64,000 nucleotides of DNA from Cannabis sativa (GCF_029168945.1 NC_083603.1:2294001-2358000), one strand, 5' to 3'. Positions 12,301 to 27,325 are shown, counted from the stretch's first letter. Notes: generated from the sequence alone by a model not told the origin. A program made the numbers and translations.

Positions 12301-15300
12301 AAATTTTAACCCAAAACCATTCTTCATATTCATTTCTTAGTAGTACAAATTGATTGTGACTAGTGGCAAAAAATATTCCGAGATTGGTCCGGCCACATTT
12401 CACAAAGGGGTACCACTATCAGAAATGTGAGATTTTCACTATTTCGATTAAAACGATCGTTAGTGCAAGAAAACTAATTTTTCTCTCAACGTGTCCAAGA
12501 GAAAAGTGATGCACAACGGTCTTGGCTAGGCCCCCGTGAAATTTCATGATCTTTGGAGATGTGTAGGTTGAGATTTTAACAGATAACTAACGAGTGTAAG
12601 AGTAAGGAAAAAACTTGTTAAAATTTCCCCTGAAAAGAAGAATATTTTCAATTAGGGGGCCATTTCAACAAATTTTAACCCAAAACCATTCTTCATATTC
12701 ATTTCTTAGTAGTACAAATTGATTGTGACTAGTGGCAAAAAATATTCCGAGATTGGTCCGGGCCACATTTCACAAAGGGTTACCACTATCAGAATGTGAG
12801 ATTTTCACTATTTCGATTAAAACGATCGTTAGTGCAAGAAAACTAATTTTTCTCTCAACGTGTCCAAGAGAAAAGTGATGCACAACGGTCTTGGCTAGGC
12901 CCCCGTGAAATTTCATGATCTTTGGAGATGTGTAGGTTGAGATTTTAACAGATAACTAACGAGTGTAAGAGTAAGGAAAAAACTTGTTAAAATTTCCCCT
13001 GAAAGAAGAATATTTTCAATTAGGGGGCCATTTCAACAAATTTTAACCCAAAACCATTCTTCATATTCATTTCTTAGTAGTACAAATTGATTGTGACTAG
13101 TGGCAAAAAATATTCCGAGATTGGTCCGGCCACATTTCACAAAGGGGTACCACTATCAGAAATGTGAGATTTTCACTATTTCGATTAAAACGATCGTTAG
13201 TGCAAGAAAACTAATTTTTCTCTCAACGTGTCCAAGAGAAAAGTGATGCACAACGGTCTTGGCTAGGCCCTCGTGAAATTTCATGATCTTGGGAGATGTG
13301 TAGGTTGAGATTTTAACAGATAACTAACGAGTGTAAGAGTAAGGAAAAAACTTGTTAAAATTTCCCCGAAAAGAAGAATATTTTCAATTAGGGGGCCATT
13401 TCAACAAATTTTAACCCAAAACCATTCTTCATATTCATTTCTTAGTAGTACAAATTGATTGTGACTAGTGGCAAAAAATATTCCGAGATTGGTCCGGCCA
13501 CATTTCACAAAGGGGTACCACTATCAGAAATGTGAGATTTTCACTATTTCGATTAAAACGATCGTTAGTGCAAGAAAACTAATTTTTCTCTCAACGTGTC
13601 CAAGAGAAAAGTGATGCACAACGGTCTTGGCTAGGCCCCCGTGAAATTTCATGATCTTTGGAGATGTGTAGGTTGAGATTTTAACAGATAACTAACGAGT
13701 GTAAGAGTAAGGAAAAAACTTGTTAAAATTTCCCCTGAAAAGAAGAATATTTTCAATTAGGGGGCCATTTCAAAAAATTTTAACCCAAAACCATTCTTCA
13801 TATTCATTTCTTAGTAGTACAAATTGATTGTGACTAGTGGCAAAAAATATTCCGAGATTGGTCCGGCCACATTTCACAAAGGGGTACCACTATCAGAAAT
13901 GTGAGATTTTCACTATTTCGATTAAAACGATCGTTAGTGCAAGAAAACTAATTTTTCTCTCAACGTGTCCAAGAGAAAAGTGATGCACAACGGTCTTGGC
14001 TAGGGCCCCGTGAAATTTCATGATCTTTGGAGATGTGTAGGTTGAGATTTTAATAGAAAACTAACGAGTGTAAGAGTAAGGAAAAAACTTGTCAAAATTT
14101 CCCCTGAAAAGAAGAATATTTTCAATTAGGGGGCCATTTCAACAAATTTTAACCCAAAACCATTCTTCATATTCATTTCTTAGTAGTACAAATTGATTGT
14201 GACTAGTGGCAAAAAATATTCCGAGATTGGTCCGGCCACATTTCACAAAGGTGTACCACTATCAGAAATGTGAGATTTTCACTATTTCGATTAAAACGAT
14301 CGTTAGTGCAAGAAAACTAATTTTTCTCTCAACGTGTCCAAGAGAAAAGTGATGCACAACGGTCTTGGCTAGGCCCCCGTGAAATTTCATGATCTTTGGA
14401 GATGTGTAGGTTGAGATTTTAACAGATAACTAACGAGTGTAAGAGTAAGGAAAAAACTTGTTAAAATTTCCCCTGAAAAGAAGAATATTTTCAATTAGGG
14501 GGCCATTTCAACAAATTTTAACCCAAAACCATTCTTCATATTCATTTCTTAGTAGTACAAATTGATTGTGACTAGTGGCAAAAAATATTCCGAGATTGGT
14601 CCGGGCCACATTTCACAAAGGGGTACCACTATGCGAAATGTGAGATTTTCACTATTTCGATTAAAACGATCGTTAGTGCAAGAAAACTAATTTTTCTCTC
14701 AACGTGTCCAAGAGAAAAGTGATGCACAACGGTCTTGGCTAGGCCCCGTGAAATTTCATGATCTTTGGAGATGTGTAGGTTGAGATTTTAACAGATAACT
14801 AACGAGTGTAAGAGTAAGGAAAAAACTTGTTAAAATTTCCCATGAAAAGAAGAATATTTTCAATTAGGGGGCCATTTCAACAAATTTTAACCCAAAACCA
14901 TTCTTCATATTCATTTCTTAGTAGTACAAATTGATTGTGACTAGTGGCAAAAAATATTCCGAGATTGGTCCGGCCACATTTCACAAAGGGGTACCACTAT
15001 CAGAAATGTGAGATTTTCACTATTTCGATTAAAACGATCGTTAGTGCAAGAAAACTAATTTTTCTCTCAACGTGTCCAAGAGAAAAGTGATGCACAACGG
15101 TCTTGGCTAGGCCCCAATGAAATTTCATGATCTTTGGAGATGTGTAGGTTGAGATTTTAATAGATAACTAACGAGTGTAAGAGTAAGGAAAAAACTTGTT
15201 AAAATTTCCCCTGAAAAGAAGAATATTTTCAATTAGGGGGCCATTTCAACAAATTTTAACCCAAAACCATTCTTCATATTCATTTCTTAGTAGTACAAAT

Positions 15301-16234
15301 TGATTGTGACTAGTGGCAAAAAATATTCCGAGATTGGTCCGGGCCACATTTCACAAAGGGGTACCACTATCAGAAATGTGAGATTTTCACTATTTCGATT
15401 AAAACGATCGTTAGTGCAAGAAAACTAATTTTTCTCTCAACGTGTCCAAGAGAAAAGTGATGCACAACGGTCTTGGCTAGGCCCCCGTGAAATTTCATGA
15501 TCTTTGGAGATGTGTAGGTTGAGATTTTAACAGATAACTAACGAGTGTAAGAGTAAGGAAAAAACTTGTTAAAATTTCCCCTGAAAAGAAGAATATTTTC
15601 AATTAGGGGGCCATTTCAAAAAATTTTAACCCAAAACCATTCTTCATATTCATTTCTTAGTAGTACAAATTGATTGTGACTAGTGGCAAAAAATATTCCG
15701 AGATTGGTCCGGGCCACATTTCACAAAGGGGTACCACTATCAGAAATGTGAGATTTTCACTATTTCGATTAAAACGATCGTTAGTGCAAGAAAACTAATT
15801 TTTCTCTCAACGTGTCCAAGAGAAAAGTGATGCACAACGGTCTTGGCTAGGGCCCCGTGAAATTTCATGATCTTTGGAGATGTGTAGGTTGAGATTTTAA
15901 CAGATAACTAACGAGTGTATGAGTAAGGAAAAAACTTGTCAAAATTTCCCCTGAAAAGAAGAATATTTTCAATTAGGGGGCCATTTAGACAAATTTTAAC
16001 CCAAAACCATTCTTCATATTCATTTCTTAGTAGTACAAATTGATTGTGACTAGTGGCAAAAAATATTCCGAGATTGGTCCGGGCCACATTTCACAAAGGG
16101 GTACCACTATCAGAAATGTGAGATTTTCACTATTTCGATTAAAACGATCGTTAGTGCAAGAAAACTAATTTTTCTCTCAACGTGTCGAAGAGAAAGGTGA
16201 TGCACAACGGTCTTGGCTAGGCCCCCGTGAAATT

Positions 16235-16604
16235 TCATGATCTTTGGAGATGTGTAGGTTGAGATTTTAACAGATAACTAACGACTGTATGAGTAAGGAA
16301 AAAACTTGTTAAAATTTCCCCTGAAAAGAAGAATATTTTCAATTAGGGGGCCATTTCAACAAATTTTAACCCTAAACCATTCTTCATATTCATTTCTTAG
16401 TAGTACAAATTGATTGTGACTAGTGGCAAAAAATATTCCGAGATTGGTCCGGGCCACATTTCACAAAGGGGTACCACTATCAGAAATGTGAGATTTTCAC
16501 TATTTCGATTAAAACGATCGTTAGTGCAAGAAAACTAATTTTTCTCTCAACGTGTCCAAGAGAAAAGTGATGCACAACGGTCTTGGCTAGGCCCCCGTGA
16601 AATT
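16235..16604 (+). repeat. Variant monomer with plant-telomere-like motif
   Basis: This unit carries two rare changes: ACGACTGTATG instead of ACGAGTGTATG, and AACCCTAAACC (16368-16378) instead of AACCCAAAACC. The second creates 11 bases that match the plant telomere repeat (CCCTAAA)n. The same two changes occur together in the unit at 20673-21042, twelve units away, so the two copies probably share an ancestor. The neighbouring units do not match, so the shared tract is about one unit. Confidence 0.75.
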
Positions 16605-19600
16605 TCATGATCTTTGGAGATGTGTAGGTTGAGATTTTAACTAGATAACTAACGAGTGTAAGAGTAAGGAAAAAACTTGTTAAAATTTCCCCTGAAAAGA
16701 AGAATATTTTCAATTAGGGGGCCATTTCAAAAAATTTTAACCCAAAACCATTCTTCATATTCATTTCTTAGTAGTACAAATTGATTGTGACTAGTGGCAA
16801 AAAATATTCCGAGATTGGTCCGGCCCACATTTCACAAAGGGGTACCACTATCGAAATGTGAGATTTTCACTATTTCGATTAAAACGATCGTTAGTGCAAG
16901 AAAACTAATTTTTCTCTCAACGTGTCCAAGAGAAAAGTGATGCACAACGGTCTTGGCTAGGCCCCCTGAAATTTCATGATCTTTGGAGATGTGTAGGTTG
17001 AGATTTTAACAGATAACTAACGAGTGTAAGAGTAAGGAAAAAACTTGTCAAAATTTCCCCTGAAAAGAAGAATATTTTCAATTAGGGGGCCATTTCAACA
17101 AATTTTAACCCAAAACCATTCTTCATATTCATTTCTTAGTAGTACAAATTGATTGTGACTAGTGGCAAAAAATATTCCGAGATTGGTCCGAGCCACATTT
17201 CACAAAGGGGTACCACTATCAGAAATGTGAGATTTTCACTATTTCGATTAAAACGATCGTTAGTGCAAGAAAACTAATTTTTCTCTCAACGTGTCCAAGA
17301 GAAAAGTGATGCACAACGGTCTTGGCTAGGCCTCCGTGAAATTTCATGATCTTTGGAGATGTGTAGGTTGAGATTTTAACAGATAACTAACGAGTGTAAG
17401 AGTAAGGAAAAAACTTGTTAAAATTTCCCCTGAAAAGAAGAATATTTTCAATTAGGGGGCCATTTCAACAAATTTTAACCCAAAACCATTCTTCATATTC
17501 ATTTCTTAGTAGTACAAATTGATTGTGACTAGTGGCAAAAAATATTCCGAGATTGGTCCGGCCACATTTCACAAAGGGGTACCACTATCAGAAATGTGAG
17601 ATTTTCACTATTTCGATTAAAACGATCGTTAGTGCAAGAAAACTAATTTTTCTCTCAACGTGTCCAAGAGAAAAGTGATGCACAACGGTCTTGGCTAGGC
17701 CCCGTGAAATTTCATGATCTTTGGAGATGTGTAGGTTGAGATTTTAACAGATAACTAACGAGTGTATGAGTAAGGAAAAAACTTGTCAAAATTTCCCCTG
17801 AAAAGAAGAATATTTTCAATTAGGGGGCCATTTCAACAAATTTTAACCCAAAACCATTCTTCATATTCATTTCTTAGTAGTACAAATTGATTGTGACTAG
17901 TGGCAAAAAATATTCCGAGATTGGTCCGGCCACATTTCACAAAGGGGTACCACTATCAGAAATGTGAGATTTTCACTATTTCGATTAAAACGATCGTTAG
18001 TGCAAGAAAACTAATTTTTCTCTCAACGTGTCCAAGAGAAAAGTGATGCACAACGGTCTTGGCTAGGCCCCCGTGAAATTTCATGATCTTTGGAGATGTG
18101 TAGGTTGAGATTTTAACAGATAACTAACGAGTGTAAGAGTAAGGAAAAAACTTGTTAAAATTTCCCCTGAAAAGAAGAATATTTTCAATTAGGGGGCCAT
18201 TTCAAAAAATTTTAACCCAAAACCATTCTTCATATTCATTTCTTAGTAGTACAAATTGATTGTGACTAGTGGCAAAAAATATTCCGAGATTGGTCCGGGC
18301 CACATTTCACAAAGGGGTACCACTATCAGAAATGTGAGATTTTCACTATTTCGATTAAAACGATCGTTAGTGCAAGAAAACTAATTTTTCTCTCAACGTG
18401 TCCAAGAGAAAAGTGATGCACAACGGTCTTGGCTAGGGCCCCGTGAAATTTCATGATCTTTGGAGATGTGTAGGTTGAGATTTTAATAGAAAACTAACGA
18501 GTGTAAGAGTAAGGAAAAAACTTGTAAAAATTTCCCCCGAAAAGAAGAATATTTTCAATTAGGGGGCCATTTCAAAAAATTTTAACCCAAAACCATTCTT
18601 CATATTCATTTCTTAGTAGTACAAATTGATTGTGACTAGTGGCAAAAAATATTCCGAGATTGGTCCGTCCCACATTTCACAAAGGGGTACCACTATCAGA
18701 AATGTGAGATTTTCACTATTTCGATTAAAACGATCGTTAGTGCAAGAAAACTAATTTTTCTCTCAACGTGTCCAAGAGAAAAGTGATGCACAACGGTCTT
18801 GGCTAGGGCCCCGTGAAATTTCATGATCTTTGGAGATGTGTAGGTTGAGATTTTAACAGATAACTAACGAGTGTATGAGTAAGGAAAAAACTTGTCAAAA
18901 TTTCCCCTGAAAAGAAGAATATTTTCAATTAGGGGGCCATTTAGACAAATTTTAACCCAAAACCATTCTTCATATTCATTTCTTAGTAGTACAAATTGAT
19001 TGTGACTAGTGGCAAAAAAAATTCCGAGATTGGTCCGGGCCACATTTCACAAAGGGGTACCACTATCAGAAATGTGAGATTTTCACTATTTCGATTAAAA
19101 CGATCGTTAGTGCAAGAAAACTAATTTTTCTCTCAACGTGTCCAAGAGAAAAGTGATGCACAACGGTCTTGGCTAGGCCCCCGTGAAATTTCATGATCTT
19201 TGGAGATGTGTAAGTTGAGATTTTAACAGATAACTAACGAGTGTATGAGTAAGGAAAAAACTTGTTAAAATTTCCCCTGAAAAGAAGAATATTTTCAATT
19301 AGGGGGCCATTTCAAAAAATTTTAACCCAAAACCATTCTTCATATTCATTTCTTAGTAGTACAAATTGATTGTGACTAGTGGCAAAAAATATTCCGAGAC
19401 TGGTCCGGGCCACATTTCACAAAGGGGTACCACTATCAGAAATGTGAGATTTTCACTATTTCGATTAAAACGATCGTTAGTGCAAGAAAACTAATTTTTC
19501 TCTCAACGTGTCCAAGAGAAAAGTGATGCACAACGGTCTTGGCTAGGGCCCCGTGAAATTTCATGATCTTTGGAGATGTGTAGGTTGAGATTTTAACAGA

Positions 19601-20672
19601 TAACTAACGAGTGTAAGAGTAAGGAAAAAACTTGTTAAAATTTCCCCTGAAAAGAAGAATATTTTCAATTAGGGGGCCATTTCAACAAAATTTTAACCCA
19701 AAACCATTCTTCATATTCATTTCTTAGTAGTACAAATTGATTGTGACTAGTGGCAAAAAATATTCCGAGATTGGTCCGGGCCACATTTCACAAAGGGGTA
19801 CCACTATCAGAAATGTGAGATTTTCACTATTTCGATTAAAACGATCGTTAGTGCAAGAAAACTAATTTTTCTCTCAACGTGTCCAAGAGAAAAGTGATGC
19901 ACAACGGTCTTGGCTAGGCCCCCGTGAAATTTCATGATCTTTGGAGATGTGTAGGTTGAGATTTTAACAGATAACTAACGAGTGTATGAGTAAGGAAAAA
20001 ACTTGTCAAAATTTCCCCTGAAAAGAAGAATATTTTCAATTAGGGGGCCATTTCAACAAATTTTAACCCAAAACCATTCTTCATATTCATTTCTTAGTAG
20101 TACAAATTGATTGTGACTAGTGGCAAAAAATATTCCGAGATTGGTCCGAGCCACATTTCACAAAGGGGTACCACTATCAGAAATGTGAGATTTTCACTAT
20201 TTCGATTAAAACGATCGTTAGTGCAAGAAAACTAATTTTTCTCTCAACGTGTCCAAGAGAAAAGTGATGCACAACGGTCTTGGCTAGGCCCCCGTGAAAT
20301 TTCATGATCTTTGGAGATGTGTAGGTTGAGATTTTAACTAGATAACTAACGAGTGTAAGAGTAAGGAAAAAACTTGTTAAAATTTCCCCTGAAAAGAAGA
20401 ATATTTTCAATTAGGGGGCCATTTCAAAAAATTTTAACCCAAAACCATTCTTCATATTCATTTCTTAGTAGTACAAATTGATTGTGACTAGTGGCAAAAA
20501 ATATTCCGAGATTGGATAGGGCCACATTTCAGAAAGGGGTACCACTATCAGAAATGTGAGATTTTCACTATTTCGATTAAAACGATCGTTAGTGCAAGAA
20601 AACTAATTTTTCTCTCAACGTGTCCAAGAGAAAAGTGATGCACAACGGTCTTGGCTAGGGCCCCGTGAAATT

Positions 20673-21042
20673 TCATGATCTTTGGAGATGTGTAGGTTGA
20701 GATTTTAACAGATAACTAACGACTGTATGAGTAAGGAAAAAACTTGTTAAAATTTCCCCTGAAAAGAAGAATATTTTCAATTAGGGGGCCATTTCAACAA
20801 ATTTTAACCCTAAACCATTCTTCATATTCATTTCTTAGTAGTACAAATTGATTGTGACTAGTGGCAAAAAATATTCCGAGATTGGTCCAGGCCACATTTC
20901 ACAAAGGGGTACCACTATCAGAAATGTGAGATTTTCACTATTTCGATTAAAACGATCGTTAGTGCAAGAAAACTAATTTTTCTCTCAACGTGTCCAAGAG
21001 AAAAGTGATGCACAACGGTCTTGGCTAGGCCCCCGTGAAATT
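20673..21042 (+). repeat. Second copy of the telomere-motif variant monomer
   Basis: It shares ACGACTGTATG and AACCCTAAACC (20806-20816) with the unit at 16235. It differs in its preceding junction (GGGCCCC rather than GGCCCCC) and in GGTCCAGGCC rather than GGTCCGGGCC, showing later divergence or recombination after copying. Confidence 0.75.
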
Positions 21043-24000
21043 TCATGATCTTTGGAGATGTGTAGGTTGAGATTTTAACAGATAACTAACGAGTGTAAGA
21101 GTAAGGAAAAAACTTGTTAAAATTTCCCATGAAAAGAAGAATATTTTCAATTAGGGGGCCATTTCAAAAAATTTTAACCCAAAACCATTCTTCATATTCA
21201 TTTCTTAGTAGTACAAATTGATTGTGACTAGTGGCAAAAAATATTCCGAGATTGGTCCGTGCCACATTTCAGAAAGGGGTACCACTATCAGAAATGTGAG
21301 ATTTTCACTATTTCGATTAAAACGATCGTTAGTGCAAGAAAACTAATTTTTCTCTCAACGTGTCCAAGAGAAAAGTGATGCACAACGGTCTTGGCTAGGG
21401 CCCCGTGAAATTTCATGATCTTTGGAGATGTGTAGGTTGAGATTTTAACAGATAACTAACGAGTGTAAGAGTAAGGAAAAAACTTGTCAAAATTTCCCCT
21501 GAAAAGAAGAATATTTTCAATTAGGGGGCCATTTCAACAAATTTTAACCCAAAACCATTCTTCATATTCATTTCTTAGTAGTACAAATTGATTGTGACTA
21601 GTGGCAAAAAATATTCCGAGATTGGTCCGGGCCACTTTTCACAAAGGGGTACCACTATCGAAATGTGAGATTTTCACTATTTCGATTAAAACGATCGTTA
21701 GTGCAAGAAAACTAATTTTTCTCTCAACGTGTCCAAGAGAAAAGTGATGCACAACGGTCTTGGCTAGACCCCGTGAAATTTCATGATCTTTGGAGATGTG
21801 TAGGTTGAGATTTTAACTAGATAACTAACGAGTGTAAGAGTAAGGAAAAAACTTGTTAAAATTTCCCCTGAAAAGAAGAATATTTTCAATTAGGGGGCCA
21901 TTTCAAAAAATTTTAACCCAAAACCATTCTTCATATTCATTTCTTAGTAGTACAAATTGATTGTGACTAGTGGCAAAAAATATTCCGAGATTGGTCCGGC
22001 CACATTTCACAAAGGGGTACCACTATCAGAAATGTGAGATTTTCACTATTTCGATTAAAACGATCGTTAGTGCAAGAAAACTAATTTTTCTCTCAACGTG
22101 TCCAAGAGAAAAGTGATGCACAACGGTCTTGGCTAGGCCCCCGTGAAATTTCATGATCTTTGGAGATGTGTAGGTTGAGATTTTAACTAGATAACTAACG
22201 AGTGTAAGAGTAAGGAAAAAACTTGTTAAAATTTCCCCTGAAAAGAAGAATATTTTCAATTAGGGGGCCATTTCAGCAAAATTTTAACCCAAAACCATTC
22301 TTCATATTCATTTCTTAGTAGTACAAATTGATTGTGACTAGTGGCAAAAAATATTCCGAGATTGGTCCGGGCCACATTTCACAAAGGGGTACCACTATCA
22401 GAAATGTGAGATTTTCACTATTTCGATTAAAACGATCGTTAGTGCAAGAAAACTAATTTTTCTCTCAACGTGTCCAAGAGAAAAGTGATGCACAACGGTC
22501 TTGGCTAGGCCTCCGTGAAATTTCATGATCTTTGGAGATGTGTAGGTTGAGATTTTAACAGATAACTAACGAGTGTAAGAGTAAGGAAAAAACTTGTTAA
22601 AATTTCCCCTGAAAAGAAGAATATTTTCAATTAGGGGGCCATTTCAAAAAATTTTAACCCAAAACCATTCTTCATATTCATTTCTTAGTAGTACAAATTG
22701 ATTGTGACTAGTGGCAAAAAATATTCCGAGATTGGTCCGGCCACATTTCACAAAGGGGTACCACTATCAGAAATGTGAGATTTTCACTATTTCGATTAAA
22801 ACGATCGTTAGTGCAAGAAAACTAATTTTTCTCTCAACGTGTCCAAGAGAAAAGTGATGCACAACGGTCTTGGCTAGGCCCCCGTGAAATTTCATGATCT
22901 TTGGAGATGTGTAGGTTGAGATTTTAACCGATAACTAACGAGTGTATGAGTAAGGAAAAAACTTGTTAAAATTTCCCCTGAAAAGAAGAATATTTTCAAT
23001 TAGGGGGCCATTTCAACAAATTTTAACCCAAAACCATTCTTCATATTCATTTCTTAGTAGTACAAATTGATTGTGACTAGTGGCAAAAAATATTCCGAGA
23101 TTGGTCCAAGCCACATTTCACAAAGGGGTACCACTATCAGAAATGTGAGATTTTCACTATTTCGATTAAAACGATCGTTAGTGCAAGAAAACTAATTTTT
23201 CTCTCAACGTGTCCAAGAGAAAAGTGATGCACAACGGTCTTGGCTAGGCCCCCGTGAAATTTCATGATCTTTGGAGATGTGTAGGTTGAGATTTTAACAG
23301 ATAACTAACGAGTGTAAGAGTAAGGAAAAAACTTGTTAAAATTTCCCCTGAAAAGAAGAATATTTTCAATTAGGGGGCCATTTCAAAAAATTTTAACCCA
23401 AAACCATTCTTCATATTCATTTCTTAGTAGTACAAATTGATTGTGACTAGTGGCAAAAAATATTCCGAGATTGGTCCAGGCCACATTTCACAAAGGGGTA
23501 CCACTATCAGAAATGTGAGATTTTCACTATTTCGATTAAAACGATCGTTAGTGCAAGAAAACTAATTTTTCTCTCAACGTGTCCAAGAGAAAAGTGATGC
23601 ACAACGGTCTTGGCTAGCCCCCGTGAAATTTCATGATCTTTGGAGATGTGTAGGTTGAGATTTTAACAGATAACTAACGAGTGTATGAGTAAGGAAAAAA
23701 CTTGTCAAAATTTCCCCTGAAAAGAAGAATATTTTCAATTAGGGGGCCATTTCAACAAATTTTAACCCAAAACCATTCTTCATATTCATTTCTTAGTAGT
23801 ACAAATTGATTGTGACTAGTGGCAAAAAATATTCCGAGATTGGTCCGGGCCACATTTCACAAAGGGGTACCACTATCATAAATGTGAGATTTTCACTATT
23901 TCGATTAAAACGATCGTTAGTGCAAGAAAACTAATTTTTCTCTCAACGTGTCCAAGAGAAAAGTGATGCACAACGGTCTTGGCTAGGCCCCCGTGAAATT

Positions 24001-26215
24001 TCATGATCTTTGGAGATGTGTAGGTTGAGATTTTAACAGATAACTAACGAGTGTAAGAGTAAGGAAAAAACTTGTTAAAATTTCCCTGAAAAGAAGAATA
24101 TTTTCAATTAGGGGGCCATTTCAACAAATTTTAACCCAAAACCATTCTTCATATTCATTTCTTAGTAGTACAAATTGATTGTGACTAGTGGCAAAAAATA
24201 TTCCGAGATTGGTCCGGCCACATTTCACAAAGGGGTACCACTATCAGAAATGTGAGATTTTCACTATTTCGATTAAAACGATCGTTAGTGCAAGAAAACT
24301 AATTTTTCTCTCAACGTGTCCAAGAGAAAAGTGATGCACAACGGTCTTGGCTAGGCCCCCGTGAAATTTCATGATCTTTGGAGATGTGTAGGTTGAGATT
24401 TTAACAGATAACTAACGAGTGTAAGAGTAAGGAAAAAACTTGTTAAAATTTCCCCTGAAAAGAAGAATATTTTCAATTAGGGGGCCATTTCAACAAATTT
24501 TAACCCAAAACCATTCTTCATATTCATTTCTTAGTAGTACAAATTGATTGTGACTAGTGGCAAAAAATATTCCGAGATTGGTCCGGGCCACATTTCACAA
24601 AGGGGTACCACTATCAGAAATGTGAGATTTTCACTATTTCGATTAAAACGATCGTTAGTGCAAGAAAACTAATTTTTCTCTCAACGTGTCCAAGAGAAAA
24701 GTGATGCACAACGGTCTTGGCTAGGCCTCCGTGAAATTTCATGATCTTTGGAGATGTGTAGGTTGAGATTTTAACAGGTAACTAACGAGTGTAAGAGTAA
24801 GGAAAAAACTTGTTAAAATTTCCCCTGAAAAGAAGAATATTTTCAATTAGGGGGCCATTTCAAAAAATTTTAACCCAAAACCATTCTTCATATTCATTTC
24901 TTAGTAGTACAAATTGATTGTGACTAGTGGCAAAAAATATTCCGAGATTGGTCCGGGCCACATTTCACAAAGGGGTACCACTATCAGAAATGTGAGATTT
25001 TCACTATTTCGATTAAAACGATCGTTAGTGCAAGAAAACTAATTTTTCTCTCAACGTGTCCAAGAGAAAAGTGATGCACAACGGTCTTGGCTAGGGCCCC
25101 ATGAAATTTCATGATCTTTGGAGATGTGTAGGTTGAGATTTTAATAGAAAACTAACGAGTGTAAGAGTAAGGAAAAAACTTGTTAAAATTTCCCCTGAAA
25201 AGAAGAATATTTTCAATTAGGGGGCCATTTCAACAAATTTTAACCCAAAACCATTCTTCATATTCATTTCTTAGTAGTACAAATTGATTGTGACTAGTGG
25301 CAAAAAATATTCCGAGATTGGTCCGGCCACATTTCACAAAGGGGTACCACTATCAGAAATGTGAGATTTTCACTATTTCGATTAAAACGATCGTTAGTGC
25401 AAGAAAACTAATTTTTCTCTCAACGTGTCCAAGAGAAAAGTGATGCACAACGGTCTTGGCTAGGCCCCCGTGAAATTTCATGATCTTTGGAGATGTGTAG
25501 GTTGAGATTTTAACAGATAACTAACGAGTGTATGAGTAAGGAAAAAACTTGTTAAAATTTCCCCTGAAAAGAAGAATATTTTCAATTAGGGGGCCATTTC
25601 AACAAATTTTAACCCAAAACCATTCTTCATATTCATTTCTTAGTAGTACAAATTGATTGTGACTAGTGGCAAAAAATATTCCGAGATTGGTCCGGGCCAC
25701 ATTTCACAAAGGGGTACCACTATCAGAAATGTGAGATTTTCACTATTTCGATTAAAACGATCGTTAGTGCAAGAAAACTAATTTTTCTCTCAACGTGTCC
25801 AAGAGAAAAGTGATGCACAACGGTCTTGGCTAGGCCCCCGTGAAATTTCATGATCTTTGGAGATGTGTAGGTTGAGATTTTAACAGATAACTAACGAGTG
25901 TAAGAGTAAGGAAAAAACTTGTTAAAATTTCCCCTGAAAAGAAGAATATTTTCAATTAGGGGGCCATTTCAACAAATTTTAACCCAAAACCATTCTTCAT
26001 ATTCATTTCTTAGTAGTACAAATTGATTGTGACTAGTGGCAAAAAATATTCCGAGATTGGTCCGGCCACATTTCACAAAGGGGTACCACTATCAGAAATG
26101 TGAGATTTTCACTATTTCGATTAAAACGATCGTTAGTGCAAGAAAACTAATTTTTCTCTCAACGTGTCCAAGAGAAAAGTGATGCACAACGGTCTTGGCT
26201 AGGCCCCGTGAAATT

Positions 26216-27325
26216 TCATGATCTTTGGAGATGTGTAGGTTGAGATTTTAACAGATAACTAACGAGTGTAAGAGTAAGGAAAAAACTTGTTAAAATTTCC
26301 CCTGAAAAGAAGAATATTTTCAATTAGGGGGCCATTTCAAAAAATTTTAACCCAAAACCATTCTTCATATTCATTTCTTAGTAGTACAAATTGATTGTGA
26401 CTAGTGGCAAAAAATATTCCGAGATTGGTCCGGGCCACATTTCACAAAGGGGTACCACTATCAGAAATGTGAGATTTTCACTATTTCGATTAAAACGATC
26501 GTTAGTTCAAGAAAACTAATTTTTCTCTCAACGTGTCCAAGAGAAAAGTGATGCACAACGGTCTTGGCTAGAGCCCCATGAAATTTCATGATCTTTGGAG
26601 ATGTGTAGGTTGAGATTTTAATAGAAAACTAACGAGTGTAAGAGTAAGGAAAAAACTTGTCAAAATTTCCCCTGAAAAGAAGAATATTTTCAATTAGGGG
26701 GCCATTTCAAAAAATTTTAACCCAAAACCATTCTTCATATTCATTTCTTAGTAGTACAAATTGATTGTGACTAGTGGCAAAAAATATTCCGAGATTGGTC
26801 CGGGCCATATTTCACAAAGGGGTACCACTATCAGAAATGTGAGATTTTCACTATTTCGATTAAAACGATCGTTAGTGCAAGAAAACTAATTTTTCTCTCA
26901 ACGTGTCCAAGAGAAAAGTGATGCACAACGGTCTTGGCTAGGCCCCGTGAAATTTCATGATCTTTGGAGATGTGTAGGTTGAGATTTTAACAGATAACTA
27001 ACGAGTGTATGAGTAAGGAAAAAACTTGTCAAAATTTCCCCTGAAAAGAAGAATATTTTCAATTAGGGGGCCATTTAGACAAATTTTAACCCAAAACCAT
27101 TCTTCATATTCATTTCTTAGTAGTACAAATTGATTGTGACTAGTGGCAAAAAAAAATTCCGAGATAGGTCCGGGCCACATTTCACAAAGGGGTACCACTA
27201 TCAGAAATGTGAGATTTTCACTATTTCGATTAAAACGATCGTTAGTGCAAGAAAACTAATTTTTCTCTCAACGTGTCCAAGAGAAAAGTGATGCACAACG
27301 GTCTTGGCTAGGCCCCCGTGAAATT
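26216..27325 (+). repeat. Three-unit variant haplotype, copy 1
   Basis: The three consecutive units carry this series: TTAGTTCAAG with a following CCCCATG junction; then TAATAGAAAAC, TGTCAAA, TTCAAAAAAT and GGGCCATATTTC; then ATGAGT with TTAGACAAAT. The same ordered series recurs at 35082 and 40625. The third unit here has an extra A-run (GGC followed by nine A) and GAGATAGG, which lengthens it to 371 bp. Confidence 0.75.

Noticed and set aside
26998..27198. 66-codon reverse-strand reading frame
   Set aside because: It arises from a single unit with an expanded A-run and GAGATAGG. Other units do not keep the frame open, and it lacks any gene context.
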